Positions 16,680 through 24,391 are shown, numbered from the stretch's first letter. The stretch: 28,735 nt of DNA from Dehalococcoidia bacterium UBA7891 (GCA_002500485.1 DLRJ01000154.1:1-28735), one strand, 5' to 3'. Translations and numbers: made by a program. The notes: generated by a model not told the origin, from the letters alone.

Positions 16680-17576
16680 CTATTCAGTAGGTGATTCTTC
16701 CGGAGGTTGTATTCTTATCGAGGTATTTTCAGCAACGGCTTTGACCTTATTGGTTATGCCAGTAGTTTGCAACAATTCTCTGGGTATCTGGACTCTCCCG
16801 TTAGAATCTATCAACAAAGACTCCTCTAGCGGCTTCGTTTTGTCCATTTCACCACTGATTTTGCTATCCAAATCTCGGCGGTGAATTTCTGATGAGGTCT
16901 TGCCGTCTTTGATTACAACGACTCTGCCTACCTTATAAGCAATGTCTGGGTCATGAGTAACAATGACAATAGTTGTTTTACTTTCCTGGTTTACTTTCCC
17001 AAACAAATCTAAAATTTCAGATGCGGTCCTATCATCTAGCTCTCCAGTTGGTTCATCAGCTAGGATCAGAGACGGGTCATTTGCTAATCCTACAGCTATT
17101 GCTACTCTCTGTTGTTCCCCTCCAGAGAGTTGGTCTGGAATGTGATCTGATCTATGTTCCATGCCGACCATGTTTAATAGATGTTCGGATCTGTTTTTAC
17201 GTTCTGAATCGGAGGTTGTTGAAAGTAGCATTGGCAGTGCCACGTTTTCTAACGATGTTAAATAGGGGAAGAGGTTTCTTGCGGCTTGCTGCCATACAAA
17301 ACCGATTTCTTCTCTGTGAAACTTCTCAATTTCACTACCTTTCATATTGATAAGATCTTTACCCGCTATGGTAACTTGCCCGGCAGAAGGGGAATCATAT
17401 CCCGCCAATATGTTGAGCAATGTACTTTTACCGCTACCACTTGCCCCGACTAGTGCCACTACCTCAGATTCGTACACAGTGAGATCTAAACCACGTAAGG
17501 CTACTACTTCAAGGTCTGCGACTTTAAATATCTTGAATACATCTGTACAAACAACATGCTCTATTTGTGTTTTCAT
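16680..17576 (-). CDS. ABC transporter ATP-binding protein with C-terminal AbrB-like domain
   Basis: The ATPase domain (about 1-235) has Walker A GASGSGKS (44-51), LSGGEQQR (150-157), Walker B ILADEPTGELDD and H208, as in the LolD/MacB group. A tail follows; residues 255-291 (IDSNGRVQIPRELLQTTGI...) look like an AbrB/SpoVT swapped-hairpin domain, where strand-GRV-IP-LR-GI is the hallmark. I chose ATG 17576 (298 residues). ATG 17585 is an alternative, and a TTG at 17618 is excluded because it lies inside a terminator hairpin. No ribosome site precedes either ATG. A TATAAT at 17588-17583 would place the start of transcription on the ATG 17576, suggesting a leaderless mRNA. It is the first gene of a two-ATPase pair. 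Confidence 0.85.
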   Translation of the reverse strand: MKTQIEHVVCTDVFKIFKVADLEVVALRGLDLTVYESEVVALVGASGSGKSTLLNILAGYDSPSAGQVTIAGKDLINMKGSEIEKFHREEIGFVWQQAARNLFPYLTSLENVALPMLLSTTSDSERKNRSEHLLNMVGMEHRSDHIPDQLSGGEQQRVAIAVGLANDPSLILADEPTGELDDRTASEILDLFGKVNQESKTTIVIVTHDPDIAYKVGRVVVIKDGKTSSEIHRRDLDSKISGEMDKTKPLEESLLIDSNGRVQIPRELLQTTGITNKVKAVAENTSIRIQPPEESPTE

Positions 17577-17592
17577 TATAGACATTATAAAT

Positions 17593-17629
17593 AAAAAGAA
17601 CCGTTGCCAGTCCGGCAACGGTTCTTTTT
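17593..17629 (-). terminator. strong hairpin terminator after the acyl-CoA dehydrogenase operon
   Basis: A perfect 16-bp inverted repeat (17593-17608 with 17614-17629, loop AGTCC) with a GC-rich core and A/T ends gives a U-rich tail on either strand. It lies 22 bp after the last acyl-CoA dehydrogenase stop and just before the ABC ATPase start. It therefore closes the upstream operon, and the ATPases need their own promoter. Confidence 0.85.
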
Positions 17630-17650
17630 AAAGTACCATTAATGACGCTT

Positions 17651-18775
17651 TTACAGGCCAATTATATTGGCAACATTTTCCAAGTGGAAGTCTGTGTCAC
17701 CAAACATGATTTCAGATGCTTTAGCCCTCCGAGAGTATAGTTGCATGTTATGTTCTTTGGTGAATCCTATTGCTCCGTGGGATTGATGGCCAAGTGCGCA
17801 GACTCTTCTATAAGCATCGCTAACCCAAGCTTTGGCCATCGCTACTTCCCTATCTGCAGGTAGCCCTTCCGACAACCGCCAGGCTGCTTGGTAAGTGATG
17901 AATTTGGAACCTTCAACATCTGTGGCCATATTTGCGCAGTGGTGCTGTATTGCCTGAAAACTTCCTATAGGCCGTCCAAATTGGGTTCTCTGTTTGGCAT
18001 AGTCCACAGTCATGTCTAAAACCTGTTGGCCTCCGCCAGACATCTCGGCACACTTACCGATAGCGCCCCATTGCATGACTTTTTGGATCGTTTCCCATCC
18101 CTTGTTTTCTTCTCCTAGTAAGGCAGATGCAGGGACCTTTACATCGTTGAAAACAACCTCAGATTGTCTATCTGAAGCGATGGTCTTAAGAAGTGTTTGT
18201 TCTATGCCATCCGATTGTGTCGGGACTACAAAAAGGCTGATATCTTCATCTGAGTTTCCTGTCCTGGCAGCTACCACCATGTAATCCGATACATGGGCGT
18301 TTTGTACAAATAATTTGGTCCCTTTGAGTGTGTAGGAATCACCGTCGGATGTTGCTGTAAGTTCTACTCCCGCGGCGTCCCATCTGGCGCTTGGCTCGGT
18401 CAATGCCAATGTCATGATGATTTGACCTTCAGCAATCCTTGGCAAATATTCCTGTTTCTGTTCTTCGCTGCCGGCGTCCATTATGGACATTCCGCCTAAA
18501 ACTACAGTTGAGAAAAAAGGCCCGGGGAGCATGTAGCGTCCCATTTCCTCCAGGAGTACTACTAGATCCTGAAATTCCAACTCCACTCCACCATATTGTT
18601 CTGGAATTATGAGACCTAACCACCCTTGTTCCGCGATTTTGGTCCAGAGCTCAGGGGTGTAGCCTCGGTCATCCTCTTCCATCTCCCTTACATATGTGTC
18701 AGGGCATTCTGCTGAGAGAAAATCCTGTGCTGTTGTTTTAAGCATCTGTTGTGCTTCATTTAATCCTAAATCCAT
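17651..18775 (-). CDS. acyl-CoA dehydrogenase family protein, probably non-catalytic partner subunit
   Basis: The 374-residue protein has the acyl-CoA dehydrogenase fold: LALTEPSA (about 123-130), the FAD segment RTQFGRPIGSFQAIQHHCA (263-281) and the C-terminal HGAIGFTKEH...LYSRRAKA. The usual catalytic glutamates are absent: the helix-G position that is Glu in the two neighbours is Gly (about 237, in MQWGAIG), and the classical YEGT motif is replaced by FGDT. This resembles the partner chains of heteromeric alpha2beta2 dehydrogenases such as mycobacterial FadE26-FadE27, where only one chain carries the base. It is the last gene of the operon, 46 bp after the second dehydrogenase, with an AGGAG site before the ATG, and is followed by a strong terminator. 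A partner role is inference. Confidence 0.88.
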   Translation of the reverse strand: MDLGLNEAQQMLKTTAQDFLSAECPDTYVREMEEDDRGYTPELWTKIAEQGWLGLIIPEQYGGVELEFQDLVVLLEEMGRYMLPGPFFSTVVLGGMSIMDAGSEEQKQEYLPRIAEGQIIMTLALTEPSARWDAAGVELTATSDGDSYTLKGTKLFVQNAHVSDYMVVAARTGNSDEDISLFVVPTQSDGIEQTLLKTIASDRQSEVVFNDVKVPASALLGEENKGWETIQKVMQWGAIGKCAEMSGGGQQVLDMTVDYAKQRTQFGRPIGSFQAIQHHCANMATDVEGSKFITYQAAWRLSEGLPADREVAMAKAWVSDAYRRVCALGHQSHGAIGFTKEHNMQLYSRRAKASEIMFGDTDFHLENVANIIGL

Positions 18776-18821
18776 TCCTAGTCTCCTGTGATATTAAAAA
18801 TTTGTTGGAATATGGGAGGAT

Positions 18822-19997
18822 TTAACCTCGAGGTAATTCCAACCCTCTCTGTGCAATAACATTTCTCTGTATTTCTGAAGTGCCAGCAGCTACCATGCCA
18901 CCGAATGAACGAAGCCAGGCATTTTCAATTCGGCCTTTCAGAGGTGCCCATTTAGAATCTGGGTCAAGCTGACCGTATAGGCCCATGATCTTTACTCCGA
19001 GTCCATACAGCCTATTTACTGTCTCAGTCCCATATACTTTTGTTATGGAGGCTTCTTTGTTAGGTATGAGATCTTGGCTTTGCATCCAAGCGACGTTATA
19101 GCACATTAGGCGAGTTGTTTCGACTTGAACAGCTAGCTCTGCCAGTTCGTTTCGAATCACTGGGTCATCCGCCAGCAATCTCCCATTCTTTTTATTCTCT
19201 TTACAAAATTCCACGAGATCTTCAAGAACTCTTTTTGCTCTTGCCGGTCTGTCAACACCTGATCTTTCAAAATCTAATAGTGCGGCTCCTACGTACCACC
19301 CTCTGTTCTGTTCGCCTACGAGGTTTTTCTTAGGAACCCTGACATTATCAAATGTAACTAGCCCACGGTATGCATCCCACATCATGGGAATTTTCTCTAT
19401 GGTTACCCCTTCCTGACCTTCCAGTTCTGTCAGTACAAAACTAATTCCTCTATGTTTTGGGGCATCGGGTTCAGTCCGGACCAGCATGAACATCCAGTCA
19501 GAATCTGCGTGTGCTGAATTCCAGATCTTTGAACCACTGACAACAAAGTCATCTCCATCCTCAACAGCCCTTGTTTGCAGCGAGGCGAGGTCAGACCCAG
19601 AATCGGGTTCTGAATAACCTTGAGACCAGTTGATCTCAGCGCTTGCAATTTTTGGTAAGAACTGTTCTTTCTGTTCATCAGTTCCATAGAGCATAAGAAT
19701 TGGTCCAACCATTCTTATGCCAGCATCTCCAGCAGATATACCCCTATAGGCCATTTCCTCATTGAATACAACTTGCCGCATATGGCTGGCAGCTTGCCCT
19801 CCGTATTCTTTTGGCCAAGCCATTGTAAGCCAGCCCTGATCTCCCAATTTCCTCTTGAACTCCCTGACTAAAACCGAATCTTTCTCGTCTTCTGGGTCTA
19901 GGTCCTGTTCTCTCCAGTTCCAAGGGAGCTCTTTCTCAACAAAGTCTTTGATCTCTGAACGAAAATCTTCGTCAATGTTTTCAAATTTAAAATCCAT
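18822..19997 (-). CDS. acyl-CoA dehydrogenase (FadE-like), paralogue of the next gene
   Basis: The 391-residue protein oxidises acyl-CoA to 2-enoyl-CoA with FAD. Motifs are WPKEYGGQ (61-68), GYSEPDSGSDLASLQTRAV (127-145), DNVRVPKKNLVGEQNRGW and the C-terminal AGTSEIQRNVIA. The classical base of medium-chain enzymes (YEGT) is Ala (A371), but E244 in LDFERSG lies where isovaleryl-CoA dehydrogenase has its helix-G base. In the flavin segment it has KIWNSAHADSDW rather than the KIWTSSAHRADH of its paralogue. It shares long identical blocks with the gene at 20044-21216, so a tandem duplication is likely. An AGGAGGAG site precedes the ATG. The substrate is unknown; short, branched or steroid-side-chain acyl-CoAs are typical for this subgroup. 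Confidence 0.9.
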   Translation of the reverse strand: MDFKFENIDEDFRSEIKDFVEKELPWNWREQDLDPEDEKDSVLVREFKRKLGDQGWLTMAWPKEYGGQAASHMRQVVFNEEMAYRGISAGDAGIRMVGPILMLYGTDEQKEQFLPKIASAEINWSQGYSEPDSGSDLASLQTRAVEDGDDFVVSGSKIWNSAHADSDWMFMLVRTEPDAPKHRGISFVLTELEGQEGVTIEKIPMMWDAYRGLVTFDNVRVPKKNLVGEQNRGWYVGAALLDFERSGVDRPARAKRVLEDLVEFCKENKKNGRLLADDPVIRNELAELAVQVETTRLMCYNVAWMQSQDLIPNKEASITKVYGTETVNRLYGLGVKIMGLYGQLDPDSKWAPLKGRIENAWLRSFGGMVAAGTSEIQRNVIAQRGLELPRG

Positions 19998-20043
19998 TTT
20001 TAGTTACTCCTCCTATATAAGGTTCCTGATTCTACTACTTTAT

Positions 20044-21216
20044 TTAGCCTCGAGGTAATCCTAATCCTCGGGTGGCTATTATGTTTCTCTGAATTTCTGA
20101 AGTGCCTGCCTGTATTGTTTCAGAAACATTGGTTAAATGCATATGTTCTATTCTGCCCTGCATAGGAGCGTATTTTGAACCTGGTTCCAATTGGCCGTGT
20201 AATCCTAGCATTTGCATTCCTGTTTCGCTTAAATGCTGTTGCAACTCTGTGCCGACCACCTTTCCCATTGATGACTCTTTGTTGGGTACAAGACCTTCAC
20301 CTTGCATCCATGCAATGTTGTATGAAATCAACCGGCTAACATCGACTTCAATAGCAAGATCCGCCAACCGGTTACGCATGATGGGGTTATCAGCTATCAA
20401 CGAACCGTTTTGATCATTATCTTTCGCATATGCTATTAACTCTTCAAGAACTCTTCTTCCTCCTGCTGAATAATCGACGCCCGATCTTTCAAAATCCAGT
20501 AAAGTGGCACCAACGTACCATCCCCTGTTTTGTTCACCCACGAGATTCTTCTTGGGCACTCTTACGTTGTCGAAGGTGACCATGTTAAAACCATGGTCAC
20601 CTGCCATATTGATTATCGGATTTACGGTTAATCCAGGTGTATTCATATCACATAAAAGGAAACTAATGCCTCTATGCTTTGGCGCGTCTGGATCCGTCCT
20701 TGTAAGTACCATGATATGGTCGGCACGATGAGCGCTAGATGTCCATATCTTGGTACCGTTTATGATGAAATCATCTCCGTCTTCTACGGCCCTAGTTTGA
20801 AGAGAGGCTAGATCAGATCCGGATTCCGGTTCAGAATAGCCTTGGCACCACTGAACTTCCCCTTTTGATACCGGCGGTAAAAACTGCCTTTTTTGTTCCT
20901 CTGTTCCATGTATCATCAGAGTAGGTGCCATCATTCGAGTTCCGAAAACATCCCTTCCAGGGGCTCTGTTGTAGGACATTTCCTCTGCGAAAACCACCTG
21001 CATCATATGGGAGACACCTTGTCCACCATATTCCTCTGGCCACGCCATTGTGAGCCATCCTTTGTCTGCAAGTTTCTTACGCATTTCAAGCCCAAATGCC
21101 CATTCGGCATCTGCATCATCTCCACCGTCTTGAGGTCTATTTGCTAGCTCATCTTTCAACCATGCCGACAACTCATTTCTGAATGAAAGCTCCTGATTTG
21201 AAAACTCAAAGTCCAT
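20044..21216 (-). CDS. acyl-CoA dehydrogenase (FadE-like), first of three in the operon
   Basis: The 390-residue protein has the full family pattern: WPEEYGGQ (59-66), GYSEPESGSDLASLQ (126-140), KIWTSSAHRADH (156-167) contacting the flavin, DNVRVPKKNLVGEQNRGW (216-233), and AGTSEIQRN near the end. The base is expected to be E243 in LDFERSG (isovaleryl-CoA dehydrogenase position), because the YEGT glutamate is Ala (A370). It is the most complete of the three and may form the catalytic chain with the base-less third gene, or with its paralogue. It lies 59 bp after the RAM-domain gene, with AAGGAC before the ATG. Confidence 0.9.
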   Translation of the reverse strand: MDFEFSNQELSFRNELSAWLKDELANRPQDGGDDADAEWAFGLEMRKKLADKGWLTMAWPEEYGGQGVSHMMQVVFAEEMSYNRAPGRDVFGTRMMAPTLMIHGTEEQKRQFLPPVSKGEVQWCQGYSEPESGSDLASLQTRAVEDGDDFIINGTKIWTSSAHRADHIMVLTRTDPDAPKHRGISFLLCDMNTPGLTVNPIINMAGDHGFNMVTFDNVRVPKKNLVGEQNRGWYVGATLLDFERSGVDYSAGGRRVLEELIAYAKDNDQNGSLIADNPIMRNRLADLAIEVDVSRLISYNIAWMQGEGLVPNKESSMGKVVGTELQQHLSETGMQMLGLHGQLEPGSKYAPMQGRIEHMHLTNVSETIQAGTSEIQRNIIATRGLGLPRG

Positions 21217-21275
21217 TTTCTAAGTCCTTAAATTTATTTTCATAGGTTTAAATCCAATGTGCACGTTGCGTATGT

Positions 21276-21521
21276 TCACTTTTGACTAGGGGTCACAGCA
21301 AGGCATGTAACAGTTCGCACTATTCCGGGGATCACATGAACTTTTGATATCACCAAATCCCCTACTGTGTTCTGGCCTTCTGTGTTTGTGACAGCGATGA
21401 TGTCATAAGGACCAATCACAGCATCCACAGTAACCACCTCATCTAGTGCCATTAAAGCATTCGATACGTTTCCTGCCTTTCCTGCAGCGGTTTCTATTAA
21501 AATATAAGCGGTAGTGGACAT
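21276..21521 (-). CDS. stand-alone Lrp/AsnC ligand-binding (RAM) domain protein
   Basis: The 81-residue protein matches only the C-terminal effector domain of Lrp/AsnC regulators: an alpha/beta core with DAVIGPYDIIAV (about 34-45), then a helix, and IPGIVRTVTCLAV at the end. There is no helix-turn-helix, so it cannot bind DNA alone. Such single-domain proteins form dimers and decamers that bind amino acids or other small ligands, and some modulate full-length Lrp proteins. It is the first gene of the operon with three acyl-CoA dehydrogenases, which suggests that it senses or carries a metabolite of that pathway; this is inference. A GAGGTG site lies about ten bases before the ATG. Confidence 0.82.
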   Translation of the reverse strand: MSTTAYILIETAAGKAGNVSNALMALDEVVTVDAVIGPYDIIAVTNTEGQNTVGDLVISKVHVIPGIVRTVTCLAVTPSQK

Positions 21522-21570
21522 ACCGAGAATTAAACACCTCGAATGATTTCTAATCTATATTAATACATGA

Positions 21571-21600
21571 ATTCTATTTTGCTGGAAGAATCGGTGTCAA
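21571..21600 (-). promoter_or_regulatory. sigma70-type promoter for the RAM/acyl-CoA dehydrogenase operon
   Basis: On the minus strand, a perfect TTGACA (21600-21595) is followed after 18 bases by TAGAAT (21576-21571), one mismatch from consensus. The start would be near 21564, giving a leader of about 43 bases before the first ATG. Confidence 0.55.
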
Positions 21601-21659
21601 TTAACAGAGGAATTCGATTTCAATATCCCACCTTTATAGGAAATTGGTGTTCGGTTTTA

Positions 21660-21665
21660 TATAAT
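21660..21665 (+). promoter_or_regulatory. possible -10 box for the flavin reductase gene
   Basis: A perfect TATAAT lies 55 bases before the TTG start. No good -35 is seen 16-18 bases upstream, so this is a weak call; an activator could compensate. Confidence 0.3.
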
Positions 21666-21720
21666 CGCTGTGTTTAAGGTGGTTGAGCATCAAAAATAAG
21701 GGTGATCTGGAGGTTTTCCA

Positions 21721-22197
21721 TTGTCTAATTCCGATCTTTTTAGGAAGGCGTGGGGTAATTTTGCAACAGGGGTTTCTCTAATAACCACTGTAGAGGAAAA
21801 TGGATCTGTTCACGGCATGACTGCAAACGGGATCGCTTCGATTTCGCTTGAACCTATGTTGGCAATGGTATGCGTAGGCCATTCGGCGAAAACCTATCCC
21901 ATATTGGAATCAACTGGTAAATTTAGTATCAATATACTGGGCGAGAATCAGAAATCGATAGGCGAATATTATGCCAAGTCAGATACTCCAGATGGGGTTA
22001 CTAGTCCCGCAATATTTAAGTTCACCAAGACCGGCACTCCTTTCTTGGAAGGATCACTTGCTTCCATGGATTGTCAGGTCATTAATGCTCATAAAGAAGG
22101 AGACCATACGGTTTTTATTGGGGAGGTTTCTGAAATTGAAGTGTCTGAAGGGTCTCCACTTCTGTTCTACACCGGTAAATGGATGACCCTCACTTAA
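21721..22197 (+). CDS. flavin reductase-like (FMN-binding split barrel) protein
   Basis: The 158-residue protein carries the pattern of HpaC-type flavin reductases: FATGVSLITT near the N-terminus, GMTANGIASISLEP (about 29-42) for flavin binding, FSINILGENQ, and GDHTVFIGEV near 126-135. Such enzymes supply reduced FMN or FAD to two-component monooxygenases, or bind FMN tightly themselves. No monooxygenase partner is in the window. The start is TTG, supported by GGAGG (21709-21713) seven bases upstream and by the position of the first conserved residues; no ATG is closer. The gene is divergent from the RAM-domain operon and followed by a 213-bp gap before groES. Confidence 0.85.
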   Translation: MSNSDLFRKAWGNFATGVSLITTVEENGSVHGMTANGIASISLEPMLAMVCVGHSAKTYPILESTGKFSINILGENQKSIGEYYAKSDTPDGVTSPAIFKFTKTGTPFLEGSLASMDCQVINAHKEGDHTVFIGEVSEIEVSEGSPLLFYTGKWMTLT

Positions 22198-22275
22198 TCC
22201 TGTATACGGAAGATAATATTGAATGAATATAGTGCTACTTGTTTACTAGCCGATCACACTGGAAGTAGATTGCTG

Positions 22276-22305
22276 TTGACAATAATTTTGTAGCTGACTT
22301 ACCAT
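22276..22305 (+). promoter_or_regulatory. candidate sigma70 promoter of groES-groEL
   Basis: A perfect TTGACA (22276-22281) is followed after 18 bases by TACCAT (22300-22305), four of six matches. This would give a leader of about 98 bases. The CIRCE inverted repeat for HrcA is not seen anywhere between 22198 and 22410. Confidence 0.4.
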
Positions 22306-22410
22306 TAACTGCGCTTTTTTTTTCAGGGACTGTCCACAGCGTGGAGATAAAAAGCAGGTTGGTGTTCAAATAAAACAGGTTTTAGTAAGTAGACTAGGAG
22401 GTTTATTTTC

Positions 22411-22704
22411 ATGACTACTTCTTTCAAACCGCTGGGTAACCGAGTAGTTGTGGAACCCTTGGAAGGCGAGGAGCAAATGAGCTCCGGGGGGATATACATA
22501 CCCGATACAGCTAAAGAAAAGCCACAGGAAGGAACAATTGTTGCCGTAGGGCCTGGGAGGCTTACAGATGACGGGGCCAGAGTGCCGATGGAATTGGAAG
22601 TTGGCGATAGTGTTGTTTATTCCAAGTACGCCGGTACAGAGTATAAAGAGGGAGATATAGAATATTTAGTGCTTAGAGAAGACGACATTCTATTTAAAAA
22701 ATAA
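22411..22704 (+). CDS. groES: co-chaperonin GroES
   Basis: The 97-residue protein is of normal length. It has PLGNRVVVEP at the start, the mobile loop around EEQMSSGGIYIPDTAKEKPQ (about 20-39) that contacts GroEL, and GDSVVYSKYAGTE in the core barrel. Seven copies cap the GroEL ring during ATP-driven folding. A strong TAGGAGG site lies nine bases before the ATG. The GroEL gene follows after 56 bp, which is the standard groESL operon order. Confidence 0.97.
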   Translation: MTTSFKPLGNRVVVEPLEGEEQMSSGGIYIPDTAKEKPQEGTIVAVGPGRLTDDGARVPMELEVGDSVVYSKYAGTEYKEGDIEYLVLREDDILFKK

Positions 22705-22760
22705 TAAGACGAATGAATAAAGCAATTAACATTTGTAACTGAAAAAAGTAGGAGGGAGTT

Positions 22761-24371
22761 ATGGCAAAACAGCTGACTTTCAGTGAAGAAGCCAGAGCTG
22801 CAATGAAACGTGGTATAGATACCATGGCCGATACTGTTGGGGTTACTTTGGGCCCAAGGGGACGGAATGTTGTCTTGGATAAGAAGTTTGGACCGCCACA
22901 GGTTTGTAGTGATGGTGTGACCATTGCGAAGGAAATTGAATTAGAAGACGCCTTTGAAAACATGGGTGCACAACTTCTCAAAGAAGCCGCTAGTAAAACC
23001 AATGATGTAGCCGGAGATGGAACCACAACTGCCACAGTATTGGCACAGGCTATTATTCATGAGGGTTTTAAAAACATAGCTGCAGGGGCGAACCCAATGG
23101 CTATCAAGAGAGGTATAGATAAGGCTGTTGAAACGTTGAGGTCCGCTGTTCAAGGCATGTCCACCCCAGTAGAGGGAAGAGTGCAGATTGGTCAGGTAGC
23201 CTCCTTGTCTGCTCACGACGATGATATGGGAAATCTTATAGCTGACGTCATGGAGAAGGTAGGAAAAGATGGTGTAATCACCGTTGAAGAATCAAAAGGC
23301 CTTGATTATGAACAGGAATTTGTTGAAGGGATGCAGATTGATCGTGGATACATATCCCCTTATTTCATAACGGATCAAGATCGCATGGAATCATCCATTG
23401 AGGATCCCTACATACTCATAACAGATAAGAAGGTTTCGGCAGTATCTGATTTACTGCCAGCGTTGGAAAAAGTTCTGCAAATAGGTAAGAACGTTATTAT
23501 CATAGCTGAGGATATTGAAGGTGAGGCATTAGCCACCTTAGTAGTCAATAAATTACGAGGTACGTTGAACGTACTTGCTGTAAAAGCACCTGGCTTTGGC
23601 GACCGCAGGAAGGCTATGCTGGAAGACATGGCTATCTTGACTGGAGGGATTGTTATTAGCGAAGAGGTTGGAAGAAAGTTGGATTCAGTGACAGTCGAGG
23701 ATCTTGGACGTGCCCGTCGAGTTGTTGCTAGTAAGGAAGACTCTACCTTTGTTGAAGGTCATGGTGATGAAAGTCAAATTCAGGGAAGGATAAATCAAAT
23801 TAGAGCTCAGATAGAGGAAACTACTTCTGACTTTGATAGGGAAAAACTTCAAGAAAGGCTCGCTAAATTGTCAGGTGGTGTTGCCATAATAAAAGTGGGC
23901 GCCGCCACAGAAGTTGAGCTGAAAGAAAAGAAGAATCGAGTTGAAGATGCCTTGTCAGCAACAAGAGCTGCAGTAGAAGAAGGTATTGTTCCAGGTGGCG
24001 GATTGGCTTTGATCCGAGCACGTGAGTCTTTGGATGCTGTAGAGCTTAATGGAGATGAACAGACTGGGGTCAATATATTGAAAGCGGCTTTAGTCAAACC
24101 TCTTATGTTGATTTCTGAGAATACTGGCGTCTCGGGAGAGGTTATTTTGGCCGAAACCCTGAAGGGTGATGGAGACTATGGATACGATGCAGAAACCGGA
24201 GTGTATGGAAACTTATTAGAGCAAGGGATTATGGACCCAGCAAAAGTTACCAGAGCTGCTATTGAAAACGCATCCAGCGTTGCAGCGATGGTTCTGACTA
24301 CAGAATCCTTGATAAGTGATATTCCGGAAGCAGCTCCGCCTGCTCCAGCAATGCCTCCGATGGATTATTAA
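22761..24371 (+). CDS. groEL: chaperonin GroEL
   Basis: The 536-residue chaperonin has the classic N-terminus with VGVTLGPRGRNVVLDK, the ATP-site motif GDGTTTATV (about 86-94), and IVPGGGLALIRA in the C-terminal equatorial part. It forms the double-ring folding cage with GroES. The C-terminus ends in a Pro/Ala/Met stretch (APPAPAMPPMDY) instead of the GGM repeats of the E. coli protein; such tails occur in other phyla and still fill the cavity floor. AGGAGGGA precedes the ATG. A T-rich hairpin terminator follows 20 bp after the stop, so groEL ends the operon. Confidence 0.98.
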   Translation: MAKQLTFSEEARAAMKRGIDTMADTVGVTLGPRGRNVVLDKKFGPPQVCSDGVTIAKEIELEDAFENMGAQLLKEAASKTNDVAGDGTTTATVLAQAIIHEGFKNIAAGANPMAIKRGIDKAVETLRSAVQGMSTPVEGRVQIGQVASLSAHDDDMGNLIADVMEKVGKDGVITVEESKGLDYEQEFVEGMQIDRGYISPYFITDQDRMESSIEDPYILITDKKVSAVSDLLPALEKVLQIGKNVIIIAEDIEGEALATLVVNKLRGTLNVLAVKAPGFGDRRKAMLEDMAILTGGIVISEEVGRKLDSVTVEDLGRARRVVASKEDSTFVEGHGDESQIQGRINQIRAQIEETTSDFDREKLQERLAKLSGGVAIIKVGAATEVELKEKKNRVEDALSATRAAVEEGIVPGGGLALIRARESLDAVELNGDEQTGVNILKAALVKPLMLISENTGVSGEVILAETLKGDGDYGYDAETGVYGNLLEQGIMDPAKVTRAAIENASSVAAMVLTTESLISDIPEAAPPAPAMPPMDY

Positions 24372-24391
24372 GAAAAAATTCTTAGAAGATG

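Noticed and set aside
17577..17618. N-terminal extension of the ABC ATPase from a TTG at 17618
   Set aside because: The added codons run through the terminator hairpin at 17593-17629, and no ribosome site precedes the TTG. ATG 17576 or 17585 is more sensible.
22315..22323. Run of nine T as a terminator of the flavin reductase transcript
   Set aside because: No stable hairpin lies directly upstream of the T run, and it falls within the expected groESL start region.
22198..22410. CIRCE operator upstream of groES
   Set aside because: I looked for the nine-base arms of the repeat in this gap and found none; only minor AT-rich repeats occur.
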